Shown here one piece after another: positions 1-8,287 of a stretch of DNA of 64,000 nt. The position numbers and the translations under genes were made by a program. Numbering within the stretch: the first letter of the stretch is position 1; each line of letters starts with the position of its first letter. The notes under the pieces are model-generated. The model ran no database searches. It had not been told where the DNA came from and was given only the letters and a program-made list of their open reading frames with translations. Source of the DNA: Marinobacterium sp. (GTDB taxonomy: Bacteria; Pseudomonadota; Gammaproteobacteria; Pseudomonadales; Balneatricaceae). Location: NCBI GenBank assembly GCA_030602245.1, contig JAUWAC010000011.1:26931-90930 (forward strand). Reading direction: 5' to 3'.

Positions 1-129
1 GCGGGCGGTGTCGCCGAGCAGGTTGCCGAGCTTGAGGTGATAGTGGCAGTGCAGGCCGTCGTCCCGAAACGAGTAGAGGCCACATTTGAGGCTGGAAGAG
101 CCGCCGTTGACGGTCAGGATTGTATCCAT
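1..129 (-). CDS. ackA: Acetate kinase, N-terminal fragment (runs off window)
   Basis: The 43 visible codons begin MDTILTVNGGSSSLK. This is the conserved N-terminal phosphate-binding segment of acetate kinase (ASKHA fold), which converts acetyl phosphate and ADP to acetate and ATP in the cytoplasm. The rest of the gene lies beyond the left edge. It starts 2 bp after the stop of the phosphotransacetylase gene, so the two are almost certainly one transcript and form a Pta-AckA acetate pathway. Butyrate or propionate kinase share this motif and cannot be excluded from so short a piece. Confidence 0.85.
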   Translation of the reverse strand, partial: MDTILTVNGGSSSLKCGLYSFRDDGLHCHYHLKLGNLLGDTAR

Positions 130-131
130 GC

Positions 132-1082
132 TCAGGCCTCCTTCGCCGGCGGGTGCAGCACCATATAGGACGCCAGGGCACAGGATGCCAGACGACCGAG
201 CGGGCCTTCGGCCCGACTGGTCAGAATGATCGGCACCCGTGCGCCCACGGCGATGCCGGCGGACTTGGCGTCGGCCAGATAGATCAGCTGTTTGGCGATC
301 ATGTTGGCCGCTTCCAGATCCGGTGCGATGAGAATATCCGCCTCCCCGGACACCGGGGAGTCGATATGCTTGTCGAGCGCGGCCTGACGCGAGATCGCGT
401 TATCGAAGGCCAGCGGGCCATCGACGATACCGCCGCTGATCTGGCCGCGATCGGCCATCTTGCACAGGGCCGCAGCGTCCAGCGTGCTCTGCATGCTGGG
501 TTTGACCTTTTCCACCGCGGCCAGGATGGCGACGCGCGGCTGGGGGTTGCCCAGCGCCTGACAGAAGTCGATCGCGTTCTGCACGATATCCCGTTTCACG
601 GTCAGATCCGGCGCCACGTTGATCGCAGCGTCGGTAATGATCAGCGGTTTGTGGTAGTTCGGGACATCGAACACAAACACGTGACTGAGGCGGCGCTCCG
701 TGCGCACGCCCCGGGTTTTGTGCAACACGGCACTGAGCAGTTCTGACGTGCCGAGGCTGCCCTTCATCAGAGCCTCGGCCTGATCCATGCGCACCAGCTC
801 GCAGGCGCGCTCCGCTGCCATGTGGCTGTGTTCGGTGGTGACGATCTGGTAGGGCGACAGATCGATCCCTTCGGCCTCGGCAGCGGCCTGTATCTTGTGC
901 GCGGGACCGACCAGCAGAGGTTCGATCAGTCCCTGCTCGGCGGCTTCGATGGCACCGCTGAGGCTATTGTGGTCCACCGGGTGAACCACGGCGGTGCGCA
1001 CCGGGCGTGCCTTGCGTGCCTGCTCTATGAAAAATTCCAGTTGGTCGTGTGCCGGCGGCTGCTGTAGCTCGATTGTGGCCAT
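132..1082 (-). CDS. Phosphate acetyl/butyryltransferase family protein
   Basis: A 316-residue protein of the PTA_PTB family, which moves acyl groups between CoA and phosphate. It has the usual single-domain length (about 300-320) and lacks the long N-terminal P-loop and DRTGG regions of E. coli Pta, so it is the short form often annotated as phosphate acetyl/butyryltransferase. Visible family features are the HPVDHNSL segment near residue 35, KGSLGTSELL near 107 and GIVDGPLAFDNA near 215. The acetate kinase gene follows immediately, which argues for acetyl-CoA to acetyl-phosphate as the main reaction. The ATG is preceded by a GGAG-type ribosome site. Acyl-chain preference cannot be read from sequence. 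Confidence 0.85.
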   Translation of the reverse strand: MATIELQQPPAHDQLEFFIEQARKARPVRTAVVHPVDHNSLSGAIEAAEQGLIEPLLVGPAHKIQAAAEAEGIDLSPYQIVTTEHSHMAAERACELVRMDQAEALMKGSLGTSELLSAVLHKTRGVRTERRLSHVFVFDVPNYHKPLIITDAAINVAPDLTVKRDIVQNAIDFCQALGNPQPRVAILAAVEKVKPSMQSTLDAAALCKMADRGQISGGIVDGPLAFDNAISRQAALDKHIDSPVSGEADILIAPDLEAANMIAKQLIYLADAKSAGIAVGARVPIILTSRAEGPLGRLASCALASYMVLHPPAKEA

Positions 1083-1174
1083 CTGCGGATCTCCGAATCC
1101 CTGGTTCAGTGCAACCCTGAGGGGCTGAGGTTAAAGAATGATGACGCCCTGCGGGGCCGCGTGGCCACTCGGGC

Positions 1175-1540
1175 TCAGACCGGCGTTTTCAGTGTGTCCT
1201 GATACGGCGGCCAGCCCATCGGCTTGCCGCCGAGCAGGTGCAGGTGGATGTGGTAAACGGTCTGCCCGCCATGGGTGTTGCAGTTGAAGACGGTACGGTA
1301 GCCGTCTTCGGCAAAGCCGTGTTCCTCGGCGATATCGCCGGCAACCTTGAGCATGTAGCCCACCAGTTCACAGTCGTCGTCGGCGATGTCGTTCAGTGTG
1401 GGAATATGACGGCGCGGTATCACCAGTGCGTGGAACGGTGCTTGCGGGTTGATATCGCGAAACACGATGACGTGCTCGTCCTGGTACAGGACGTCAGCCG
1501 GAATCTCCTCGTTGACGATTTTACAGAACAGACAGTCCAT
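1175..1540 (-). CDS. HIT family purine nucleoside phosphoramidase-like protein
   Basis: A 121-residue histidine-triad protein of the HinT type, full length for the family. The catalytic triad HIHLH sits at residues 97-101 and is followed by LLGGKPMGWPP, the usual C-terminal strand. CLFCKI at residues 3-8 gives the CxxC found in many HIT proteins. The family hydrolyses AMP-lysine and other nucleoside phosphoramidates in the cytoplasm; the physiological substrate is unclear. It lies between spoVR (57 bp upstream) and pta (92 bp downstream) on the same strand and may be read with either. Confidence 0.9.
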   Translation of the reverse strand: MDCLFCKIVNEEIPADVLYQDEHVIVFRDINPQAPFHALVIPRRHIPTLNDIADDDCELVGYMLKVAGDIAEEHGFAEDGYRTVFNCNTHGGQTVYHIHLHLLGGKPMGWPPYQDTLKTPV

Positions 1541-1597
1541 GGGGTCTCTCAGGTTGAATAGGTGGAGATTCAGTATAACGAGGCCGGCTCGAGCGGC

Positions 1598-3121
1598 TCA
1601 AGTCAGCTCGAGCGCCTCCCGCGGTGGACACTGGTAGCTTTTGACGACCTCGTTGTCGGGCGTTACCGACTCCAGCCGGACATCGAACCCCCACAGACGG
1701 TGCACATGTTTGAGCACTTCCTGGGTCGATTCGCCCAGCGGTTGACGGTTGTGCATGTAGTGGCGCAGCGTCAGGCTGCGATCACCGCGGACGTTGACGT
1801 TATAGACCTGGATGTTGGGTTCGCGGTTGCCGAGGTTGTACTGAGCCGACAGCTCTTCGCGCAGACGGCGATAGCCGCTTTCGTCATGGATCGCATCCAC
1901 GCGCAGCGTCGGCCGCTCGGCATCGTCCAGAATCGCGAACAGGCGCAGCTCGCGCATCAGCTTCGGCGACAGGAACTGCAGGATGAAGCTCTCGTCCTTG
2001 TAGTTGCGCATCGCATTGTCCAGCGTCGTGATCCAGTCGCTGCCGGCGATGTCCGGGAACCACTCGCGGTCCTCGTCGGTCGGGTTCTCACAGATGCGGC
2101 GAATGTCGGTCATCATGCTGTAACCCAGCGTATACGGATTGATGCCGTTGAAATAGGGGCTGTCGAACGGCGGCTGATAGACGACGCTGGAGTGGGAGTG
2201 CAGAAATTCCATCATGAAGCCGTCCGTGACCAGCCCCTCGTCATACAGCTGGTGCAGCAGGGTGTAGTGCCAGAATGTGGCCCAGCCCTCGTTCATCACC
2301 TGGGTCTGCTTCTGTGGATAAAAGTACTGAGAGATCTTGCGCACGATGCGCAGAATTTCGCGCTGCCAGGGCTCGAGCAGCGGGGCGTTCTTCTCGATGA
2401 AGTAGAGCAGGTTCTCTTCCGGCTCTTTCGGGTAACGGATCTCCGCCTGCTCGGCGGTAATCTCTTTGCGCGGAATCGTGTTCCAGAGGTCGTTCAGGTG
2501 GCGCTGGATGTATTCCTCGCGCGCCATCTGGCGCTCCTTTTCCTCCGCCGCGGTCAGTGGCCGCGGCCGCTTGTAGCGGTTGACGCCGTAGTTCATCAGC
2601 GCGTGGCAGGAGTCGAGCAGCTGCTCGACTTCGTCGACGCCATAGCGCTCCTCGCACTCGCTGATGTAGTTCTTCGCGAACAGCAGGTAGTCGATGATCG
2701 CGCTGGCATCGGTCCAGGTGCGGAACAGGTAATTGCCCTTGAAGAAGGAGTTGTGGCCGTAGCAGGCATGGGCGATGACCAGTGCCTGCATGGTGATGGT
2801 GTTCTCCTCCATCAGGTAGGCGATGCAGGGATTCGAGTTGATGACGATCTCGTAGGCGAGCCCCATGCGCCCGCGCTTGTAGTTCTGGTCGGTCTCGACG
2901 AACTGCTTGCCGAACGACCAGTGGCTGTAGTTCAGCGGCATGCCGATGGAGGCGTAGGCGTCCATCATCTGCTCGGAGGTGATGATCTCGATCTGGTTGG
3001 GGTAGGTGTCGAGGCCGAAGTTTTTCGCCACCCGGCCGATTTCCCGGTCGTAGGCTTCGATCAGATCGAAACTCCATTCCGAACCGGTCGAGATAGGGGT
3101 GCGCTCTTTTACCGTGCTCAT
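1598..3121 (-). CDS. SpoVR family protein (YcgB-like)
   Basis: A 507-residue SpoVR-family protein, normal length for gammaproteobacterial YcgB. It is rich in aromatic and histidine-containing segments typical of the family, such as [18 protein letters not shown] near residue 118 and [21 protein letters not shown] near 275. The biochemical activity of the family is unknown. In proteobacteria it is regularly encoded with a PrkA kinase and a DUF444 protein. Here its ATG overlaps the stop of the yeaH homologue by 4 bp, showing translational coupling. The trio probably acts together in starvation or stationary-phase adaptation, which is inferred from E. coli YeaGH and not shown by this sequence. 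Confidence 0.92.
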   Translation of the reverse strand: MSTVKERTPISTGSEWSFDLIEAYDREIGRVAKNFGLDTYPNQIEIITSEQMMDAYASIGMPLNYSHWSFGKQFVETDQNYKRGRMGLAYEIVINSNPCIAYLMEENTITMQALVIAHACYGHNSFFKGNYLFRTWTDASAIIDYLLFAKNYISECEERYGVDEVEQLLDSCHALMNYGVNRYKRPRPLTAAEEKERQMAREEYIQRHLNDLWNTIPRKEITAEQAEIRYPKEPEENLLYFIEKNAPLLEPWQREILRIVRKISQYFYPQKQTQVMNEGWATFWHYTLLHQLYDEGLVTDGFMMEFLHSHSSVVYQPPFDSPYFNGINPYTLGYSMMTDIRRICENPTDEDREWFPDIAGSDWITTLDNAMRNYKDESFILQFLSPKLMRELRLFAILDDAERPTLRVDAIHDESGYRRLREELSAQYNLGNREPNIQVYNVNVRGDRSLTLRHYMHNRQPLGESTQEVLKHVHRLWGFDVRLESVTPDNEVVKSYQCPPREALELT

Positions 3122-4404
3122 GCCGCTCCCTCCGTCCGCTTTTCGAACAGTTTGCGAAAGACCGGGTAAATTTCGCCAGCGTCGGTGATGTGCTGCATCG
3201 CGAACGAGTCGGGGAATTTCTCCTGCAGACCCTCGTATTCATACCAGAGGTTCTGATGCGGGCCGGTGGTGATCTCGACGTAGGCGTAGTACTGCACCTT
3301 GTTGAGAATCCGCTTGCCGAGAATCTCGGAGCAGGCAGCCGAGTCGCCATCCCAGTTGTCGCCGTCCGACGCCTGGGCGATGTAGATATTCCAGTCGGCG
3401 GGTGAATAACGGGCATCGATGATGTCGGCCGTCATCTGCAGCGCGCTGGAAACGATGGTGCCGCCGGTTTCCCGGGAGTAGAAGAACTCCTGTTCGTCGA
3501 CCTCCTTGGCGTGGGTGTGATGGCGTACGAACACCAGTTCGATCTGCTTGTAGTTTCGCTCGAGAAACAGATACAGCAGGATGAAGAAACGCTTCGCGAT
3601 ATCCTTGATTGACTGGGTCATCGAGCCGGAGACATCCATGACGCAAAACATCACCGCCTTGCTGGAGGGCACCGGCACTCGGACCAGATTGTTATAGCGC
3701 AGGTCAAAGTCATCGATGAACGGCAGGCGGCGTGCCTTTTTGTCGAGCTCGGCGATCTGGTCGCGCAGCGCCTGCAGCTGCTCGCGCGGGACTTCGCTGG
3801 CGGGCAGCGCCTCGAGTGCCCATAACTCCTTGCGCAGGGCCCGAATCTCCTTGCGATCTTCACCGCCGAGCGCGATGCGCCGGGCGTGAGCGGCGCGCAG
3901 TGAACGGACGATATGCAGCTTTTCCGGTGAGCCGCTGGTGGTGAAGCCTGCGCGGCGGGTTTCGAATGAGGTGGCGTCCTTCAGCTGTTTGCGCACCAGA
4001 TAGGGCAGTTCAAGATCCTCGAACATGAAGTCGAGGAACTCGTCCTGACTGATAGTGAAGGTAAAGTTGTCTTCACCTTCCCCATGATTGCTGGCCTTGC
4101 CCTGACCGCCGCCGCCACCGCCGCCCCCTTCGGGGCGCTGAAACTCGTCACCGGTGACGAACTCCTTGTTGCCGGGGTAGACGCGGGTCTGGCGTCCCCC
4201 CTGGCCATGATGAAAGACGGGTTCTGAAATGTCGCGGCGCGGGATCGTGACCTCGCCGCCGCGCTCGATATCCGAGATCGAGCGGTCATGGATGGCGTCC
4301 TCCACGGCACGCTTGATGTGCTGCTTGTAACGCCGCAGGAAGCGCTGACGGTTGACCGTGCTCTTCTTTTTGGCGTTGAGGCGGCGATCGATGATGTAGC
4401 TCAT
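3118..4404 (-). CDS. yeaH: DUF444 (YeaH/YhbH) VWA-like protein
   Basis: A 428-residue DUF444 protein. The C-terminal half is a von Willebrand A-like domain with the metal-site motif DVSGSM at residues 257-262 and a later SDGDNW segment. Residues 93-100 are an uninterrupted run of eight glycines in a flexible linker, encoded by a GC-rich tract. The partner kinase gene yeaG lies 69 bp upstream and spoVR overlaps downstream by 4 bp, giving the order yeaG-yeaH-spoVR. In E. coli the YeaG-YeaH pair is linked to nitrogen starvation and general stress. The pairing of a MoxR/AAA-type kinase with a VWA protein suggests a chaperone-like complex, which is inference. Confidence 0.92.
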   Translation of the reverse strand: MSYIIDRRLNAKKKSTVNRQRFLRRYKQHIKRAVEDAIHDRSISDIERGGEVTIPRRDISEPVFHHGQGGRQTRVYPGNKEFVTGDEFQRPEGGGGGGGGQGKASNHGEGEDNFTFTISQDEFLDFMFEDLELPYLVRKQLKDATSFETRRAGFTTSGSPEKLHIVRSLRAAHARRIALGGEDRKEIRALRKELWALEALPASEVPREQLQALRDQIAELDKKARRLPFIDDFDLRYNNLVRVPVPSSKAVMFCVMDVSGSMTQSIKDIAKRFFILLYLFLERNYKQIELVFVRHHTHAKEVDEQEFFYSRETGGTIVSSALQMTADIIDARYSPADWNIYIAQASDGDNWDGDSAACSEILGKRILNKVQYYAYVEITTGPHQNLWYEYEGLQEKFPDSFAMQHITDAGEIYPVFRKLFEKRTEGAA

Positions 4405-4433
4405 ACGGAAAACTCCCGTGGTCGGGTAATACG

Positions 4434-4453
4434 CCGGGCGCGGATACGCCCGG
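4434..4453 (-). other. Stem-loop in the yeaG-yeaH spacer
   Basis: A perfect 7-bp inverted repeat, CCGGGCG and CGCCCGG, separated by a 6-base loop, lies in the 69-bp gap between yeaG and yeaH. No T-run follows on either strand, so it is more likely an mRNA processing or stability element than a full terminator. It could set the ratio of kinase to VWA protein. Confidence 0.45.
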
Positions 4454-4473
4454 TACAGCCGAATACCCTTGTT

Positions 4474-6396
4474 TTACTGGGACTTGCGTACGCGGATATA
4501 CCATTCGGAGAGCAGGCGAACCTGCTTCTCGGTATAGCCCCGTTCGATCATCCGCTTGACGAACTCGCCATGTTTCTTCTGCTCGTCGGAGGAGGCTTTC
4601 GGGTTGAACGAGATCACCGGCAGCAGATCCTCGGTATTGGCGAACATCTTCTTCTCGATCACGGTGCGCATCTTCTCGTAGCTGTTCCAGGCCGGGTTCT
4701 TGCCCATGTTGCTGGCACGGGCACGCAGCACGAAGTTGACGATCTCGTGGCGGAAATCCTTCGGGTTGCTGATGCCGGCAGGCTTTTCGATCTTCTCCAG
4801 TTCTTCGTTGATCGCCTGACGGTCGAGAATGTCGCCGGTTTCCGGGTCGCGGTATTCCTGATCCTGGATCCAGAAGTCGGCGTAGGTGACGTAGCGGTCG
4901 AAGATGTTCTGGCCATACTCGGAGTAGGATTCCAGATACGCGGTCTGGATCTCCTTGCCGAGGAAGTCGATGTACTTGGGTGCGATGTACTCCTTCAGAT
5001 AGCCAAGGTAGCGCTCCTGCGTTTCGGTCGGGAATTGCTGCTGGCTGATTTCACGTTCCAGTACATAGAGCAGGTGCACCGGGTTGGCTGCCACTTCGGC
5101 CGGGTCGAAGTTGAAGACCTTGGAGAGAATCTTGAACGCGAAGCGGGTCGACAGACCTTCCATGCCTTCGTCGACGCCGGCCGCATCCTTGTACTCCTGC
5201 AGCGACTTCGCCTTGGGGTCGGTGTCTTTCAGATTCTCGCCGTCATACACGCGCATCTTGGAGTAGATGCTGGAGTTTTCCGGTACTTTCAGCCGCGACA
5301 GCACGGTGAACTGAGCCAGCATGTCGAGCGTGTCGGGGGCGCAGGGCGCAGCGGCAAGCGAGCTGTTCTCGAGCAGCTTCTCGTAGATGTGGATCTCTTC
5401 GGTGACCCGGGTGCAGTAAGGCACCTTGACGATATACACACGGTCGATGAAGGCTTCGTTGGTCTTGTTGTTCTTGAACGTCTGCCACTCGGACTCGTTC
5501 GAGTGCGCCAGAATGATGCCGTCGTACGGAATCGCGCCCATGCCCTCGGTGCTGTTGTAGTTACCCTCCTGAGTGGCGGTCAGCAGCGGGTGCAGCACCT
5601 TGATCGGTGCCTTGAACATCTCGACGAACTCCATCAGGCCCTGGTTGGCGCGACACAGTGCGCCGGAGAAACTGTAGGCGTCCGGGTCGTGCTGCGGGTA
5701 TTCCTCGAGCTTGCGAATGTCGACCTTGCCGACGAGGCTGGAGATATCCTGGTTGTTCTCGTCGCCCGGTTCGGTCTTGGCGATCGCGATCTGGTTCAGA
5801 ATCGACGGGTAGAGCTTCACGACCCGGAACTGGGAGATATCACCGCCATACTCATGCAGGCGCTTGACGGCCCACGGTGACATGATGCCGCGCAGGTAGC
5901 GGCGCGGGATGCCGTACTCCTGTTCCAGAATCTCGGCGTCCTCTTTCGGGTTGAACAGCCCCAGTGGCGATTCAAATACCGGCGAGCCCTTGATCGCGTA
6001 AAACGGGATGTGCTGCATCAGAGCCTTGAGGCGCTCGGCGAGTGAGGACTTACCACCGCCGACAGGGCCAAGCAGATAGAGAATCTGTTTCTTCTCTTCC
6101 AGTCCCTGCGCGGCGTGACGGAAGTAGGAGACGATGCTCTCGATCGCATCCTCCATACCGTAAAATTCGTTGAAGGCGGGGTAGCGTTTGATCACCTTGT
6201 TGGAAAAGATGCGGCTCAGCCGCGGCTCCATCGAGGTGTCGACCAGCTCCGGTTGGCCAATGGCGTCCAGCATGCGCTCGGCTGCATTGGCGTAGGTCAG
6301 TGGGTCCTCCTTGCACAGGTTAAGGTACTCCTGCAGGCTCATTTCCTCCTGCTGGATTGATTCATAACGCGCTTTGTAATGATCAAAGATACTCAT
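4474..6396 (-). CDS. yeaG: PrkA-type serine protein kinase / AAA ATPase (YeaG)
   Basis: A 640-residue PrkA-family protein, full length. The N-terminal AAA-type nucleotide-binding domain shows a Walker A loop GPVGGGKS at residues 110-117. The C-terminal PrkA domain is weakly kinase-like in the family. It is the first gene of yeaG-yeaH-spoVR. E. coli YeaG is needed for the slow response to nitrogen starvation and B. subtilis PrkA acts in sporulation; both are family knowledge. The ATG has an AAGG-type ribosome site and a leader of several hundred bases containing an inverted repeat and a possible sigma-54 site (separate entries). Confidence 0.95.
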   Translation of the reverse strand: MSIFDHYKARYESIQQEEMSLQEYLNLCKEDPLTYANAAERMLDAIGQPELVDTSMEPRLSRIFSNKVIKRYPAFNEFYGMEDAIESIVSYFRHAAQGLEEKKQILYLLGPVGGGKSSLAERLKALMQHIPFYAIKGSPVFESPLGLFNPKEDAEILEQEYGIPRRYLRGIMSPWAVKRLHEYGGDISQFRVVKLYPSILNQIAIAKTEPGDENNQDISSLVGKVDIRKLEEYPQHDPDAYSFSGALCRANQGLMEFVEMFKAPIKVLHPLLTATQEGNYNSTEGMGAIPYDGIILAHSNESEWQTFKNNKTNEAFIDRVYIVKVPYCTRVTEEIHIYEKLLENSSLAAAPCAPDTLDMLAQFTVLSRLKVPENSSIYSKMRVYDGENLKDTDPKAKSLQEYKDAAGVDEGMEGLSTRFAFKILSKVFNFDPAEVAANPVHLLYVLEREISQQQFPTETQERYLGYLKEYIAPKYIDFLGKEIQTAYLESYSEYGQNIFDRYVTYADFWIQDQEYRDPETGDILDRQAINEELEKIEKPAGISNPKDFRHEIVNFVLRARASNMGKNPAWNSYEKMRTVIEKKMFANTEDLLPVISFNPKASSDEQKKHGEFVKRMIERGYTEKQVRLLSEWYIRVRKSQ

Positions 6397-6778
6397 TGCT
6401 CACCTTCCTGTACTCGGACGCTGGCTCTTTCGATAACAACCTGATTTCAAAGTTGTTGTCACAGCGTACATCGCCGCTTTCCTGATTCAGTGTAGTCCAA
6501 AGCTACGGGGTGCAAGGTCCGCTCTGCACTTCTTTGACACTGGCCTGCGAGGTACGTTGCACCCGCTTTGGCAATTGCGTTCGCGGGTGCCGGTAGCGAG
6601 AGATCTGCATTAACTGTGCCGCGCGCGCGGTGGGCTTGGGGACAGGGTCGCACTTTCAACGGGTTAGGGGGTGATTTGGCTAGTCCCGTCGGACCGGGGG
6701 CGGCAGGGGGCGGATAGCGCCCCGGTGCACGATAAATGACCAGCGATGACCTGAAACGGGGCGTTGCCTCGATGGCGG
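6397..6778. other. 382-bp non-coding region upstream of yeaG
   Basis: No convincing gene is seen; the only open frame of any size has no protein-like composition. The yeaG-proximal side contains a 9-base inverted repeat (GATAACAAC at 6432-6440 against GTTGTTGTC at 6452-6460, one mismatch) that could fold in the yeaG leader or bind a dimeric regulator. A possible sigma-54 element is at 6606-6621. The distal part up to the lipoprotein gene is GC-rich and I see nothing in it. Confidence 0.5.
6606..6621 (-). promoter_or_regulatory. Possible sigma-54 promoter for yeaG
   Basis: On the minus strand the element CGGCACAGTTAATGCA matches the -24/-12 consensus TGGCACG-N4-TTGCA at most fixed positions, with the invariant GG and GC separated by exactly 10 bases. 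It would give a leader of about 200 bases. E. coli yeaGH is known to be sigma-54/NtrC and sigma-S controlled, which makes the position sensible. No NtrC site was identified, so this stays tentative. Confidence 0.3.
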
Positions 6779-7561
6779 TCAGGGCGAGGGGATCTGCTCG
6801 ATCATGTCGAGGCGCGGCTCGACCGGCGGCAGATCCGGTGTCAGCGCGTTCCGGGCCGAGGCCGAATAGAGTTGCTTGAGGTTGTGCTGGATGCGGGCAA
6901 AGCTGGGGTCGGTCGCAAACGCCTGCTGTAGTGTGTCGATGGCGGCGCCCAGACGTCCGCTGCGGGCCTGAACCACCGCCAGGTTGTTGTACAGCTCAGG
7001 TACCAGCGGGTGGTGCTCAAGCTCGGCGCGCAGCAGGCGCTCGGCGGCGTCGATGCGCCCGTCCTGCAGCAGGATGCGGGATTCCAGCAGCGAGGCGGAA
7101 AGGTCTTCGGGGTTGAGCTGTCGGTACTCATCGAGCAGGGTCAGCGCGGTGTCAACATCAGCCCGCTCCGCCAGCGCCAGTGCCGCCGCAAAGGTTTCCT
7201 GCGCATCGCTGCCAGGCTGCGGCAGCGGCGCCGGTGCAGCGGGGGCCGGCGGGATCAGTGCCGTCTCAGTTGTGGCAACAGGCTCGCCATTGAGGCGGGC
7301 GCGTTCGGCGGCGAGCCAGCGCTTGATCTCGTCGACCCGGGCATAGAGGGTTTCATCGTCGATCGGCAGGTCGCGAATCCGCAGCGGCCCCGGCTGATGC
7401 TCAGCGGCCGGACGGGCGCAGTCGAATGCCTGATTCTGCCCGGCGCTGAGGCAGTATTCGCTGCCGGCGCTGACCGAGGGCTGGCTGCTGCAGCCGGAGG
7501 CGAGGGCAGCGCAACCGAGCAGCAGTGCCAGTCCGGCTCTGCGCGTCAGGCATCTGGTCAT
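6779..7561 (-). CDS. TPR-repeat lipoprotein
   Basis: A 260-residue exported lipoprotein. Residues 1-24 form a signal peptide with basic residues, a hydrophobic core and the lipobox LASGC, with the acylated cysteine at 24. Residues around 130-235 contain two or more tetratricopeptide-like helices (ALTLLDEYRQLNPEDLSASL, PELYNNLAVVQARSGRLGAA, ALQQAF-like repeats), a protein-interaction scaffold. The middle is proline- and alanine-rich. It most likely sits on the periplasmic face of a membrane; the partner is unknown. The start has GGGAGAA 7 bases upstream. It lies 30 bp downstream of a LysE-type exporter gene, but no functional link is apparent. Confidence 0.8.
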   Translation of the reverse strand: MTRCLTRRAGLALLLGCAALASGCSSQPSVSAGSEYCLSAGQNQAFDCARPAAEHQPGPLRIRDLPIDDETLYARVDEIKRWLAAERARLNGEPVATTETALIPPAPAAPAPLPQPGSDAQETFAAALALAERADVDTALTLLDEYRQLNPEDLSASLLESRILLQDGRIDAAERLLRAELEHHPLVPELYNNLAVVQARSGRLGAAIDTLQQAFATDPSFARIQHNLKQLYSASARNALTPDLPPVEPRLDMIEQIPSP

Positions 7562-7591
7562 GGGGCGATTCTCCCTTATCGTCGATCGATC

Positions 7592-8206
7592 TCACAGCGT
7601 TGCTGTGGAGAGTACCAGACCTGCCAGAATCAGTGCAGTGCCGGACAGCCTGTTCTGCCACTGTATGGCGCGCGGGCTCTGCATCAGCACGCGTAGCCTG
7701 GAGGCCAGAGTGCTGTAGCCGGTCATTACGCTCCAGTCGACGATCAGCAGCGTGGCGGCGATGACGGCGAGCTGAGGACCGCGCGGCAGCGCCGGGTCCA
7801 TGAACTGGGGCACCAGCGCGACCAGAAAGATGATGCCTTTGGGATTGGTGATGTTCACCAGATAGGCGCTGAGGAAGTGCTGGCGCCGCCTGACGCCGCG
7901 GGTATTGCCGAGCTTGATGCCGTCACGGGAGCGCCAGAGGCTGATGCCGAGCCAGACCAGATAGCCGGCGCCGATCCATTTTATCGCCTGAAACAACGTC
8001 GGTGAGGCGGCCACGACGCCGCCCAGCCCGACCGCGACGATCAGCAGCTGAGTGCCGTAGCCGGCGATCAGTCCGGCCACGGCCGGTGCGGCGCCGCGGA
8101 CACCATGGCTAAGGCCGTAGCTCATCGCCGTGGCGGCCCCCGCGCCCGGTGACAGACTGATCAGAATTGCGGCGCTCAACAGCGCCAGCCAGACCTCGAC
8201 GGCCAT
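7592..8206 (-). CDS. LysE/RhtB family amino-acid exporter
   Basis: A 204-residue inner-membrane protein with about six hydrophobic helices. It carries the LysE-family N-terminal signature SPGAGAATAMSYGLSHG near residues 19-35 and the NPKGIIFL motif near 123. Such proteins export amino acids or related metabolites. The gene is separated from purD by a terminator, so it probably has its own promoter, and is followed closely by the TPR lipoprotein gene. Substrate cannot be told; it is one of three LysE-superfamily exporters in this window. Confidence 0.85.
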   Translation of the reverse strand: MAVEVWLALLSAAILISLSPGAGAATAMSYGLSHGVRGAAPAVAGLIAGYGTQLLIVAVGLGGVVAASPTLFQAIKWIGAGYLVWLGISLWRSRDGIKLGNTRGVRRRQHFLSAYLVNITNPKGIIFLVALVPQFMDPALPRGPQLAVIAATLLIVDWSVMTGYSTLASRLRVLMQSPRAIQWQNRLSGTALILAGLVLSTATL

Positions 8207-8220
8207 CGTTGACTCCCTGC

Positions 8221-8249
8221 AGAAACGGAAACAGCCGCCCGAGGGCGGC
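8221..8249 (-). terminator. Intrinsic terminator after purD
   Basis: On the minus strand GCCGCC-CTCG-GGCGGC forms a 6-bp GC stem with a tetraloop, followed by TGTTTCCGTTTC. The stem is strong and the T-tract interrupted. It closes the dusB-fis-purH-purD transcript. Confidence 0.6.
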
Positions 8250-8287
8250 CATTTGCGTTTTTAGCACAGAAACGAGTTGTTGTCGTC

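Noticed and set aside
1562..3169. Long open frames antisense to spoVR, yeaG, plsB and the Na/Pi transporter
   Set aside because: They mirror conserved proteins on the other strand and are typical of GC-rich DNA; none shows family motifs or a ribosome site.
4107..4130. Eight-glycine GC-rich tract in yeaH as a possible frameshift site
   Set aside because: The frame stays open and family-like on both sides; poly-glycine linkers are common in this family.
6459..6659. A 66-residue open frame upstream of yeaG
   Set aside because: Composition is not protein-like and no ribosome site precedes it; the region is better explained as leader and promoter.
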